Shown here: one piece after another, positions 19,506-27,696 of the stretch
Layout of the letters: each line of letters opens with the position of its first letter
Position numbering within the stretch: position 1 is the first letter of the stretch
Assembly (NCBI RefSeq): GCF_035917455.1
Contig: NZ_CP109078.1
Location: 2,604,001 to 2,668,000, forward strand
DNA: 64,000 bases
Reading direction: 5' to 3'
Source of the DNA: Micromonospora sp. NBC_01796
GTDB taxonomy: Bacteria > Actinomycetota > Actinomycetes > Mycobacteriales > Micromonosporaceae
Program-made: the position numbers and the translations under genes
The notes under the pieces: model-generated
Database searches by the model: none
Seen by the model: only the letters and a program-made list of their open reading frames with translations
What the model was told of the DNA's origin: nothing

Positions 19506-21158
19506 TCAGTAGACGACCGCGCAACCGTCGGCGCGGGGGTCGGAACCGGCGACGTAACCGCCCTCCGGCAGCCGCCAGATCGCCTGGCCGTAGCCGAACG
19601 GCGGGGAGTCGTCGTCGTCCGCGACCGCCAGGGCGTGACCCCGCTGACGCAGCTCCCCGATCGCCATCGGCCCGGACCGGAGCGTGAGCAGGTCCGGCTC
19701 GACCAGCACCGACCGGTCGGTGTGCCAGTACCAGCGGGGGGCGTTCAACGCCGCCTGCGGATCCAGGCCGTCGTCCACCGTGTGCGACACCAGTTGCAGG
19801 TGCCCCTGCGGCTGCATGTGCCCACCCATCACCCCGAACGGGCCGACCGGAGCACCGCCACGGGTCAGGAAACCCGGGATGATCGTGTGGTACGGCCGCT
19901 TGTTCGGCGCCACCACGTTCGGGTGGGCCGGGTCGAGGCTGAACCCGGTGCCCCGGTTCTGCAACCCGAACCCGAAGCCGGGCAGCACCACGTGCGAGCC
20001 GAAGGCCAGGTAGTTGGACTGGATCAGGCTCACCATCATCCCGCCCGAGTCGGCGGTGCAGAGGTAGACCGTGCCGCCCCGCCCCGGACTGCCCGGCTCG
20101 GGCGTACCGGCGCGGTCGCCGATCAGCGCCCGGCGGGTGGCCGCGTACTCGGGGCTGAGCAGTTCCTCGGTCGGTACGGACACCTTCTCCGGGTCGGCCA
20201 CGTACGCGTGCGCGTCGGCGAAGCCGAGCTTCATCGCCTCGATCTGCCAGTGCAGCCGGTCCGCCAGCGACATCCCGGCCAGGTCCACCCCGTCGAGGAT
20301 GTTCAGCGCCAGCAGCGCCGCCACACCCTGCCCGTTCGGCGGCAGCTCCCATACCTCGTGCCCCCGGTAGTCGGCCCGGATCGGCTGGACCCAGGTCGAC
20401 GAGTGCCCGGCCAGGTCGTCGGCGGTGAGCAGGCCACCGGTCCGGGCCGCGTACTCGGCCAGGGCCTGCGCGATCTCACCCCGGTAGAACGCGTCCGCGT
20501 TGGTCGCGGCGATCCGGCGCAGGGTCCGCGCCGCGTCCGGGTTGCGCCACCGCTCGCCCGGCCGGGGCGCCCGCCCGCCGTCGACGGTGAAGACCCGCGA
20601 CCACTCCTCGAACTCCGGGCCGGTCAGACCGGCCTGCACCTCGACCGACCGGGCCCAGCCGGCGGCCACGTTCGGGGACACCGGGTAGCCGTTCTCGGCG
20701 TACCCGATCGCGTCGGCGAACAGGTCGGCGAAGGGCAGCACCCCGAACCGGTCGTGCAGGTCCCGCCACCCCGCCGGGGCACCCGGGACCGTCACCGGCA
20801 ACCAACCCCTGGCCGGCATCCCCGGACCGGAGCCCTGGGCCCCGCCGAGCGCGTCCACCGGTTCCGCTCCCCGGCCACCGGTCGCGGCCAGCACCGCGTC
20901 CAGGGTCAGGGCGGACGGTGAACGCCCGGAGGCGTTCAGGCCGTGCAGCCGCTCACCGTCCCAGACGATGGCGAACAGGTCGCCGCCGATGTCGTTGGAG
21001 CCGGGTTGGACCACGGTCAGGGCGATCGCGGCGGCCAGCGCGGCGTCGACCGCGGTGCCGCCCTTGCGGAGTACGGCCAGCCCGGCCGCGGCGGCAAGGG
21101 GCTGGCTGGTGGCGACCGCACCGTGCGGCGCGAAGAGAGGTTGACGGGGATGTGCCAT
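19506..21158 (-). CDS. ggt: Gamma-glutamyltransferase family protein (Ntn hydrolase)
   Basis: A 550-aa GGT-family proenzyme that would self-cleave before a Thr and hydrolyse or transfer gamma-glutamyl (or related acyl) groups. Family landmarks are the N-terminal HGAVATSQPLAAAAGLAVLRKGGTAVDAA, QPGSNDIGGDLF, the processing site GGTVYLCTADSGG (Thr nucleophile) and the small-subunit MGGHMQPQGHLQ. There is no signal peptide, so it probably works in the cytoplasm like the YwrD/cephalosporin-acylase branch; the substrate is uncertain. It starts nine bases after the tilS stop and can be transcribed with it. Confidence 0.88.
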   Translation of the reverse strand: MAHPRQPLFAPHGAVATSQPLAAAAGLAVLRKGGTAVDAALAAAIALTVVQPGSNDIGGDLFAIVWDGERLHGLNASGRSPSALTLDAVLAATGGRGAEPVDALGGAQGSGPGMPARGWLPVTVPGAPAGWRDLHDRFGVLPFADLFADAIGYAENGYPVSPNVAAGWARSVEVQAGLTGPEFEEWSRVFTVDGGRAPRPGERWRNPDAARTLRRIAATNADAFYRGEIAQALAEYAARTGGLLTADDLAGHSSTWVQPIRADYRGHEVWELPPNGQGVAALLALNILDGVDLAGMSLADRLHWQIEAMKLGFADAHAYVADPEKVSVPTEELLSPEYAATRRALIGDRAGTPEPGSPGRGGTVYLCTADSGGMMVSLIQSNYLAFGSHVVLPGFGFGLQNRGTGFSLDPAHPNVVAPNKRPYHTIIPGFLTRGGAPVGPFGVMGGHMQPQGHLQLVSHTVDDGLDPQAALNAPRWYWHTDRSVLVEPDLLTLRSGPMAIGELRQRGHALAVADDDDSPPFGYGQAIWRLPEGGYVAGSDPRADGCAVVY

Positions 21159-21167
21159 GCCCCCTGT

Positions 21168-22160
21168 CTACCCCCTGCTCAGAGCGTCACCGCGTCGGGC
21201 CACCGTTATTGCCCCGGGCAGGTGTACCGGCCCCTGCCCGTGCCAGTCGGTGAGCAGCGCGTCGAGGGCGGCCACGTGCCGGGCCGACAGCGCCGCCGCC
21301 GGTACGCCGAGTTCCAGCGCCCACCGGTGCAGCACCCGCGTACGCACCGCGCCCGGCAGCCCGACCAGTTCCCCCACCGCCAACCGTGCCGGGTTCTCGG
21401 GATCCGTACGCGCCGCAACCAGGGCTTCGGCGGCCAACCCGTCCAGTACGGCGGTGTCCTCGGCGATCAGCCGCGCTGTCCTGGCGAGGTTCGCCACCAC
21501 ACCCGTACCGAGGGTGGCGACCAGGGCCGGCATCAGATCCGCCCGTACGCGGGCACGGGCGTAACCGGGGTCGGTGTTGTGCGGGTCCTCCCACGGGCTC
21601 AGCCCGAGCGCCGCGCACGCCTTGCGGGTCTGGTCCCGGTCGACGTCCAACAGCGGCCGGAGCAGCGGCACGCCGTCGAGTTCCCGGCGTACCGGCATCC
21701 CGGACAGGCCGTGCGGGCCGGCACCACGGGCGAGCGCGAGCAGGACCGTTTCGGCCTGGTCGTCCCTGGTGTGCCCGAGCAGCACCGCCGCCGCCCCGTG
21801 CCGCCGGGCGACCTCGACCAACGCCTGGTACCGGGCCTGCCGGGCAGCGGCTTCCGGCCCACCCGGGCGGCCGGCGACCACCACCGTGGCGACCTCGACC
21901 GGGGCGAGCCCCTGCGCGGTAGCCCATCCGGCCACCTCCAGGGCACGTTCCGCCGAGCCCGCCTGAAGACCGTGGTCGACCGTGACCAGCCCGGCGGTCA
22001 GCCCCAGCCGGGGCGCGACGAAGGCGGTGGCGGCGGCGAGGGCGAGGGAATCGGCACCACCGGAGCAGGCGACCAGGATCGGACCGGGTGGGCGTACCCC
22101 GGTCAGGGCCGAACGGACCGCGGCCCGGACGGCCGCGACCGGCGGGGCGAGCGCGGCCAT
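21168..22160 (-). CDS. tilS: tRNA(Ile)-lysidine synthase TilS
   Basis: Modifies C34 of the CAU-anticodon isoleucine tRNA to lysidine, using lysine and ATP; essential for AUA decoding. The 330-aa product has the PP-loop ILVACSGGADSLALA (Ser33-Ser38), VTVDHGLQ, the LLGHTRDDQAETVLLALARG motif and RPLLDVDRDQTRKACAALGL. The C-terminal region is short, as in actinobacterial enzymes. It lies nine bases after the metalloprotease gene. The dacB-protease-tilS-hpt-ftsH order is typical of actinobacteria, but here ggt and a regulator separate tilS from hpt. Confidence 0.95.
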   Translation of the reverse strand: MAALAPPVAAVRAAVRSALTGVRPPGPILVACSGGADSLALAAATAFVAPRLGLTAGLVTVDHGLQAGSAERALEVAGWATAQGLAPVEVATVVVAGRPGGPEAAARQARYQALVEVARRHGAAAVLLGHTRDDQAETVLLALARGAGPHGLSGMPVRRELDGVPLLRPLLDVDRDQTRKACAALGLSPWEDPHNTDPGYARARVRADLMPALVATLGTGVVANLARTARLIAEDTAVLDGLAAEALVAARTDPENPARLAVGELVGLPGAVRTRVLHRWALELGVPAAALSARHVAALDALLTDWHGQGPVHLPGAITVARRGDALSRG

Positions 22161-22169
22161 CGGGCTGGG

Positions 22170-23240
22170 TCAGCCGGCGGCCGACGAGCGGCCGACCGAG
22201 CCGTGCACCCGGGCCACCCAGGCGTCCGGGTCGGCCAGTTCCTCCAGCCGGGGCAGGGTCAGCGGCGAGCTGAAGACCCGGTTGAAGCCGTCCATCCCGA
22301 CCCGGTCCACCACACCGTGGACGAACTTGCGTCCCTCGGCGTACTGGCGCATCTTCACGTCCACCCCGAGCAGCTTGCGGATCGCCTTCTCCAGCGGGTT
22401 GCCCGACTCGCGGCGACGGTTGAACTTGGACCGGATCCGCTCGACGCTCGGGATCACCTCCGGGCCGACCCCGTCCATCACGAACTCGGCGTGCCCTTCG
22501 AGCAGGGTCATCAGCGCGGTCAACCGGTCCAGGACGGCCCGCTGACCGGGCGTCTGCACGATGTCCAGCACGCTCGCCCGGCTGTCCGGGTTGCGGACCG
22601 AGTCGGCCAGCGTCGCCACCCCCCGGCGCAACCGGTCGGCGAAGTGCTCGCCACCGGCCTGGGAGGCGTCGACAAAGGCCTGGACCTCGCCGAGGAAGTG
22701 CCCCCGCATCCACGGGACGGCGGTGAACTGGGTGCGGTGGGTCACCTCGTGCAGGCAGACCCAGAGCCGGAAGTCCCTGGGCTCCGCCTCCAGCTTCCGT
22801 TCCACCTCGACGATGTTCGGCGCGACCAGGAGAAGCTGCCCCGGATCGGCGGAGAAGACCTCGTACTGGCCGAGGACCCGGCCGGAGAGGTAGGCGAGCA
22901 CCGTACCGGCCTGCACCCCGGTGAGGCGGGAGCCGATCGCGTCGCTGATCACGCCGGGCTGCTTGTCGCCGGAGAGCCGGGTGACCAGCGGAGTGATCAC
23001 CTCACGCAGGCCGGCGATGTTGGTCGCCGCCCAGTCCCGGCGGTCGACCACCCGTACCGGCGGGTGCGCCACCTGGGACCGCAGCCCGGTGTACGCGACC
23101 ACGTGCCCCGCCGCCTCGTCGGTAAGCTGCCGCAGGTCGCCCACGACCTCGGTGGCTTCGTCGTACGAGACCTTCGGTCCCGACTTTCCCAGCGCGCCCG
23201 CGGTGGCGGCGGCCAGATCCCAGTCCACGAACTGCGCCAT
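22170..23240 (-). CDS. Zinc-dependent metalloprotease-like protein (DUF2342)
   Basis: A 356-aa protein of the actinobacterial zincin-like family sometimes labelled coenzyme F420 biosynthesis-associated (DUF2342). It carries the zinc motif HEVTH inside RLWVCLHEVTHRTQF (about residue 165), with GEVQAFVDAS further on. No signal peptide is present. The family's substrate is not established. Start ATG 23240 (MAQFVDWDLA) is preferred over a GTG nine bases earlier. It sits between dacB and tilS, its conserved position in actinomycetes. Confidence 0.88.
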   Translation of the reverse strand: MAQFVDWDLAAATAGALGKSGPKVSYDEATEVVGDLRQLTDEAAGHVVAYTGLRSQVAHPPVRVVDRRDWAATNIAGLREVITPLVTRLSGDKQPGVISDAIGSRLTGVQAGTVLAYLSGRVLGQYEVFSADPGQLLLVAPNIVEVERKLEAEPRDFRLWVCLHEVTHRTQFTAVPWMRGHFLGEVQAFVDASQAGGEHFADRLRRGVATLADSVRNPDSRASVLDIVQTPGQRAVLDRLTALMTLLEGHAEFVMDGVGPEVIPSVERIRSKFNRRRESGNPLEKAIRKLLGVDVKMRQYAEGRKFVHGVVDRVGMDGFNRVFSSPLTLPRLEELADPDAWVARVHGSVGRSSAAG

Positions 23241-23276
23241 GGCACCCACCGTACCCGCGCCCGCACAACCTCACCC

Positions 23277-23314
23277 TTGTCGTACGCGGATGGGCGGATT
23301 GTCGTACGCGGATG
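23277..23314. repeat. Two direct copies of a 16-bp sequence, 22-bp period
   Basis: TTGTCGTACGCGGATG occurs at 23277-23292 and again at 23299-23314, separated by GGCGGA. The copies lie between the dacB stop and the start of the metalloprotease gene, so they may be a regulator site spaced two helical turns apart or the trace of a small duplication. Confidence 0.7.
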
Positions 23315-23333
23315 AAGGCCGGTCCCCGGCAGG

Positions 23334-25421
23334 TCAGCTACCGCAGCCGCAGGAGGCGAGGGCGGCGGCGATCCGGTCCAGCGGAGGCTGCGCCTGTTCG
23401 AGCCCGACCGGCACCTGATCGGCCAGTACGGAGAACGCGAGCAGCCGACCCTGTGCCGTGGTCACCACCCCGGCGATCGCGTGCACCCCGGTCAGGGTGC
23501 CGGTCTTCGCCCGTACCACCCCGATCGCGGCGCCCGCGTCCTGGCCCTCGAACCGTTCGGTGAGCGTCCCGGACCAGCCGGCCACCGGCAGCCCGGCGAA
23601 GATGCCGGCCAGCTCGGGGCGGGTTCCGTCGGCGGCCAACGCGAGTACGTCGGTGAGCAGCTCGGGACTGATCCGGTTGTTCCGGGACAGGCCGCTGCCG
23701 TCGCTGAGCGTGCTCTGGTCGGCGGGAAGCTTCAACTCGGCCACCACCGCGTCCATCGCGGCAGCGGCACCGTCGAACGAGGCCGGCTGGTTACGGGCCA
23801 ACGCCACCTGCCGGGCCAGCGCCTCGGCGACCACGTTGTCGCTGTCCGCCAACATGAACTCGACCAGCCGCCCCATCGGCGGCGACTCGACCCGGCCCAG
23901 TTCGGTGCCCGGACCAGCCGGTCCCGTACCGGGGCTGGCCTGGTCCGTACCGGGGGTGGCCTGGTCCGTACCGGGGGTGGCCTCGGAACCGGCCGGTGGG
24001 GCGGCCGCGTCCGGGGGTGCGGTGCCACGGGCCACCGCGTTCACCGCGGCCGTCGGCAGTCCGAGCGCCCTGGCCAGGGCACGTCCGGCGGCGATGTCGG
24101 GGTTGGCGTACCGCTCGGCGCCCTTGACGTTGTCCTTGGGGTCGACCCGGCCGCCGTCGGTCATCAGCGCGGTGATCGGACCGGCGAAACCACCGGTCGG
24201 GATGTCGGCGTCCCAGCCCGGACCGTAGACCGGCTTCGGGAACAGGGACGAGTCGACGGTGACCTTGGTCGGCGCGACCCCACCCAGTGCCTGTTTCACC
24301 TGGGCCGCGAGCTGGTCCAGCCGGCCCGCGCCGGGGTAGATGCCGGTGGCGTTGATCGCGAGCGTCGGGTCGCCGCCGCCGACCAGGACCACCTCGCCCG
24401 GTGCCGTACCGGCCACCACCCGGGTGGCGATCCGGTACGCCGGGCCACGGGCCGAGAGCACGGTCGCCGCGGTGATCAGTTTGGTGGTGGAGGCGGGCAC
24501 GGTCGGAGTCTCCGGACCCTGGCCGTAGAGCAGCTCACGGGTGGCCACGTCGAGCACGGCGACGTGCACCGAGGGGCCCAGCACGTCGGCGCCGACCAGC
24601 GGGTCGAGCACCGTACGGAGGCCGTCCGGGGTGGGGGTGGGGGCACCGTTCCCGACGGCGGCGAGCACCGCACCGGGCGGCGGCTCGGGCGGGTCGGCGG
24701 CGATGGTCGGGGTGGGTTCCGCCCCGCCCATCCAGCCGGCCACCGGCCCGGGTTTGACCACCACCACCCCGGCGGCGGCGAGCGCCACCGCGACGACGGC
24801 GGTGAGCCCGACCAGCAGCCCGGTCCGGCGTCTCGCGGGACCAGCCGGCGGCGGCGTGACCGGGTCCGGCGGATTGGCCGCCGGAGGTGCGGGAGGTGCG
24901 GGCAGGTTCGGCGGAACCGCCGTCCGCCCGGACTTACCGTCTTCCGGGGATCTCATCGACGGGACGCTCGCCCGTCCGGAACCACCGTTCTCCGACGGCG
25001 GCACGGACTGGACGGTCGCCCGCCCGGAACCGCTGTTCGGCGGTGCCGTCGACTGGACGGTCGCCCGGCCGGAACCGCTGTTGGTCGGCGGCGTGGGCGT
25101 CACGGTCGGGTACTGGGCCGACGGGTACGTGGTGCCGGCCGCCCCGGCGGCGGGCGGGACGACCGCCCGGCCCTGCGAGGCGGGCTGGACCGGTCGGGCC
25201 GACCCGGCGGCCGGCGGCGGACCGGGGCGCTGCGGACCCGCCGGCGCCGGCCCGGTCTGGTTCGGCACGGGCGGCGGCACACTCGCCCGGCCCGGTGCCG
25301 ACCGGCCACCCGGTGGCACCTGGGCGGCTTGCGGATGATGGGGTAATGGCTGCTCGGGCCAGGAGGGCCCGGCCGGCGGTGGCTCGTTCACCCACCCCGA
25401 GTGTGAATCTTCACTCTCCAC
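23334..25421 (-). CDS. dacB: D-alanyl-D-alanine carboxypeptidase/endopeptidase (PBP4, S13) with long repetitive N-terminus
   Basis: A 695-aa penicillin-binding protein that trims peptidoglycan side chains outside the membrane. Class C motifs are intact: STTK (Ser311, Lys314), SDN (Ser527-Asn529) and KTG (639-641). A TM helix at about 201-222 anchors it. The 198 residues before it are Pro/Ser/Gly-rich and cytoplasmic, with repeated GSGRATVQS-like units (about 117-168), unusual for the family, which normally starts near the signal helix. A Thr/Pro-rich insert (TPGTDQ repeats, about 482-500) sits in the catalytic region. The GTG start (25421) follows GGGAGGAGGGG. It is divergent from ppa. Confidence 0.9.
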   Translation of the reverse strand: MESEDSHSGWVNEPPPAGPSWPEQPLPHHPQAAQVPPGGRSAPGRASVPPPVPNQTGPAPAGPQRPGPPPAAGSARPVQPASQGRAVVPPAAGAAGTTYPSAQYPTVTPTPPTNSGSGRATVQSTAPPNSGSGRATVQSVPPSENGGSGRASVPSMRSPEDGKSGRTAVPPNLPAPPAPPAANPPDPVTPPPAGPARRRTGLLVGLTAVVAVALAAAGVVVVKPGPVAGWMGGAEPTPTIAADPPEPPPGAVLAAVGNGAPTPTPDGLRTVLDPLVGADVLGPSVHVAVLDVATRELLYGQGPETPTVPASTTKLITAATVLSARGPAYRIATRVVAGTAPGEVVLVGGGDPTLAINATGIYPGAGRLDQLAAQVKQALGGVAPTKVTVDSSLFPKPVYGPGWDADIPTGGFAGPITALMTDGGRVDPKDNVKGAERYANPDIAAGRALARALGLPTAAVNAVARGTAPPDAAAPPAGSEATPGTDQATPGTDQASPGTGPAGPGTELGRVESPPMGRLVEFMLADSDNVVAEALARQVALARNQPASFDGAAAAMDAVVAELKLPADQSTLSDGSGLSRNNRISPELLTDVLALAADGTRPELAGIFAGLPVAGWSGTLTERFEGQDAGAAIGVVRAKTGTLTGVHAIAGVVTTAQGRLLAFSVLADQVPVGLEQAQPPLDRIAAALASCGCGS

Positions 25422-25575
25422 CGGCCCCTCCTCCCAGTCGGTAAATGGCTCTAGGTGACACTACTTCCGTCCGAACACTAAGCGGCGCCCGGATCGAGCG
25501 AGTGGGACAACACTCCTCCGGTACACGCCGCCTGGATTCCGTTAGCCAGCGTCGGCGAACGAGGGAGCGTGGAAG

Positions 25576-26085
25576 ATGGATTTCGACGTCACGGTTGAGA
25601 TCCCGAAGGGTCACCGCAACAAATACGAGGTCGACCACGCGACCGGCCGGATCCGGCTGGACCGTACCCTCTTCACCTCGACCCAGTACCCGGCGGACTA
25701 CGGCTTCATCGAGGGCACCCTCGGTGAGGATGGCGACCCGCTCGACGCACTGGTCCTGGTACCCGAGCCGACCTTCCCGGGTTGCCTGATCCGCTGCCGG
25801 ACCATCGGCATGTTCCGGATGACGGACGAGAAGGGCGGGGACGACAAGGTCCTCTGCGTGCCCTACGAGGACCCGCGCCAGGAGCACCTGCGCGACATCC
25901 ACCACCTCGGCGAGTTCGACCGGCTGGAGATCCAGCACTTCTTCGAGGTCTACAAGGACCTGGAGCCGGGCAAGTCGGTGGAGGGCGCGACCTGGGTCGG
26001 CCGTACCGAGGCGGAGGCGGAGATCCGGGCGTCGTACCGGCGCCAGCAGGAGGCCGTCGAGCGCGGCGAGGGCCTGCCGCACTGA
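25576..26085 (+). CDS. ppa: Inorganic pyrophosphatase (family I)
   Basis: Hydrolyses pyrophosphate to phosphate in the cytoplasm, driving biosynthetic reactions. The 169-aa product has the family I signature [11 protein letters not shown] (metal-binding Asp residues), the upstream [23 protein letters not shown] and [38 protein letters not shown] precedes ATG 25576. In actinobacteria ppa is typically found divergent from dacB, as here. A strong hairpin follows the stop. Confidence 0.96.
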   Translation: MDFDVTVEIPKGHRNKYEVDHATGRIRLDRTLFTSTQYPADYGFIEGTLGEDGDPLDALVLVPEPTFPGCLIRCRTIGMFRMTDEKGGDDKVLCVPYEDPRQEHLRDIHHLGEFDRLEIQHFFEVYKDLEPGKSVEGATWVGRTEAEAEIRASYRRQQEAVERGEGLPH

Positions 26086-26097
26086 TCACGTACTGAA

Positions 26098-26124
26098 CCC
26101 GCCGGCCGGAGCCCGGCCGGCGGG
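26098..26124. terminator. Strong hairpin between convergent ppa and eccD
   Basis: CCCGCCGGCCGG (26098-26109) pairs perfectly with CCGGCCGGCGGG (26113-26124) around a 3-nt loop. It lies 13 bp after the ppa stop and 16 bp beyond the eccD stop on the other strand, so it can serve both. No T tract follows, which is common for actinobacterial terminators. Confidence 0.75.
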
Positions 26125-26139
26125 GAGCAGGCCGGTGGG

Positions 26140-27567
26140 TCAGCCGAGCAGGCCGCGTACCTGGGCGTAGAGACCGAGGACCGCGCAGGCCACCGGCACC
26201 ACCGAGACCACCATCAGGGTGTCGACCAGGTCGGCGGCCCGACCGAGGTACGGCGACGGAACCCGGTTCGCGTACGTCGCCCCCGCGCCGACGGTCACCA
26301 GAGCGAGCACCAGCCCGGCCCCGGTCAGCAGCAGCAGACCGTCGGCGCCGGAGCGGGTGACCAGCGCCAACCCGAGCACCACGAAGCCGAGGATGCCGGC
26401 GACCACCAGCGGCAACCGCTGACGGAACGTGACGAACAGCCGGGAGCGCAGCAGCAGGGCCGCCGCAGCGACCGCGACCAGCAGCCGGCCGGCGAAACCA
26501 CCGGCCACCACGAGCAGCCCGGACGCCACCGTGGCGAGCACGGCGTGACCGATCAACATGCCGGTGAGCAGTTCTTCCGTACGGGCCACCGCGGCGAAGA
26601 CCCGGTTGCGTTCCGGCCGCTCGCGGGCCCCTTCGAGGGAACCACCGGCGGCGGTGAACCCCTCGCTGCCGTCGGTGCCGGCCGGGAGGGTGATCGGCGG
26701 CATCGGCAACTTGCCGAACCGGATCGCCAGCAGCGGCAGCACCCCGATCCCGCAGACCAGCACCGACAGCAGGACCGCGGCGGCCCCACCGGCGCTGAGC
26801 ACGAACCCGCCGAGCGCGGTCAGCGCACCGAGCAGGCCGACCGTGGCACCGGCCGCGAAGACCCGCAGGCCCGCGGCCACCCCGACCGCCCCGAGTACGG
26901 CAACCAGCAGCACCGCCACCGACCCGGCCAACGCCTCCGGCGCACCGAGCCAACGCACCGGGCCCAGCACACCGGCCGGATCCCCGGAGGCGATCAGCAT
27001 GGCGCCGCCGAGGAAGGCGTACGGCAGGGCGTACCCGCCCAGCGCGGCGCCGGCCGGCGCGTCCCCGTACGCGCGGGAGGCCACCACCCCGGCGAGCGCG
27101 AGCAGTATGGCGATCCCGAGCGCGGCCACCGAGGCACCCCGTGCCCCCGGCCCACCGACGAGTACGGCGAACAGCCCGACCGTGAGCAGGGCACCCGCCC
27201 CGGCGAGGCTGGCCGCCCTGGTGGCCGCCCCGGACCAAGCCGCGCCCCGGCGTCTCGCCCCGTCGGCGATCGCCTCGACCACGTCGTCGTACTCCAGCTC
27301 GGGCCACTGGGCGCGGGCCGGTACGAGGTGCAGGACGTCGCCGTCGCGTACGCCCTGGGGTAGCAGTGCCTGGCCGGCGAGCAGCGCGGCCCCGTCGGTA
27401 CGCCGGAGCACCCAACCGCCGTGGCGTTCGCCGTCGTCGGCGAGCCCGTCACCGGCGTGTCGCAGCACCTCGGGCAGCAGTTCGGCGAGCGGGAGGTGTT
27501 CGGGCAGAGCGACGTCCACCCGGCGTTGGGGCGCGCTGATGGTGACCCGGGCGAGCCCGCTACTCAT
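26140..27567 (-). CDS. eccD: Type VII secretion integral membrane protein EccD
   Basis: Core channel-forming component of ESX/type VII secretion systems. The 475-aa product has the family layout: an N-terminal ubiquitin-like domain (residues 1-85, ARVTISAPQRRVDVALPEHLPLAEL), a linker, then about 11 TM helices to the C-terminus. ATG 27567 (MSSGLARV) is the start because GGAGG lies seven bases upstream; an open stretch before it is not protein-like. It is divergent from eccC across a 125-bp promoter region. Confidence 0.92.
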   Translation of the reverse strand: MSSGLARVTISAPQRRVDVALPEHLPLAELLPEVLRHAGDGLADDGERHGGWVLRRTDGAALLAGQALLPQGVRDGDVLHLVPARAQWPELEYDDVVEAIADGARRRGAAWSGAATRAASLAGAGALLTVGLFAVLVGGPGARGASVAALGIAILLALAGVVASRAYGDAPAGAALGGYALPYAFLGGAMLIASGDPAGVLGPVRWLGAPEALAGSVAVLLVAVLGAVGVAAGLRVFAAGATVGLLGALTALGGFVLSAGGAAAVLLSVLVCGIGVLPLLAIRFGKLPMPPITLPAGTDGSEGFTAAGGSLEGARERPERNRVFAAVARTEELLTGMLIGHAVLATVASGLLVVAGGFAGRLLVAVAAAALLLRSRLFVTFRQRLPLVVAGILGFVVLGLALVTRSGADGLLLLTGAGLVLALVTVGAGATYANRVPSPYLGRAADLVDTLMVVSVVPVACAVLGLYAQVRGLLG

Positions 27568-27666
27568 CGACTTTCCTCCATCACCGGCCGGCCACGGCTG
27601 CGCGGACGACCGCACTTTACCTACCATGGGCCCGGCTTGGTCGACCGAGCGTCAGGGGGAGATCGG

Positions 27667-27696
27667 ATGAGCGGACTCGGCGAGGCGGGGGCATGA
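27667..27696 (+). CDS. Possible nine-residue leader peptide before eccC
   Basis: ATG 27667 opens a nine-codon frame (MSGLGEAGA) whose TGA overlaps the eccC ATG as ATGA. GGGGGAG lies just upstream (27656-27662). If translated, it would couple ribosomes to eccC; otherwise it could be a chance frame in the eccC leader. The overlap is the only support. Confidence 0.3.
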   Translation: MSGLGEAGA

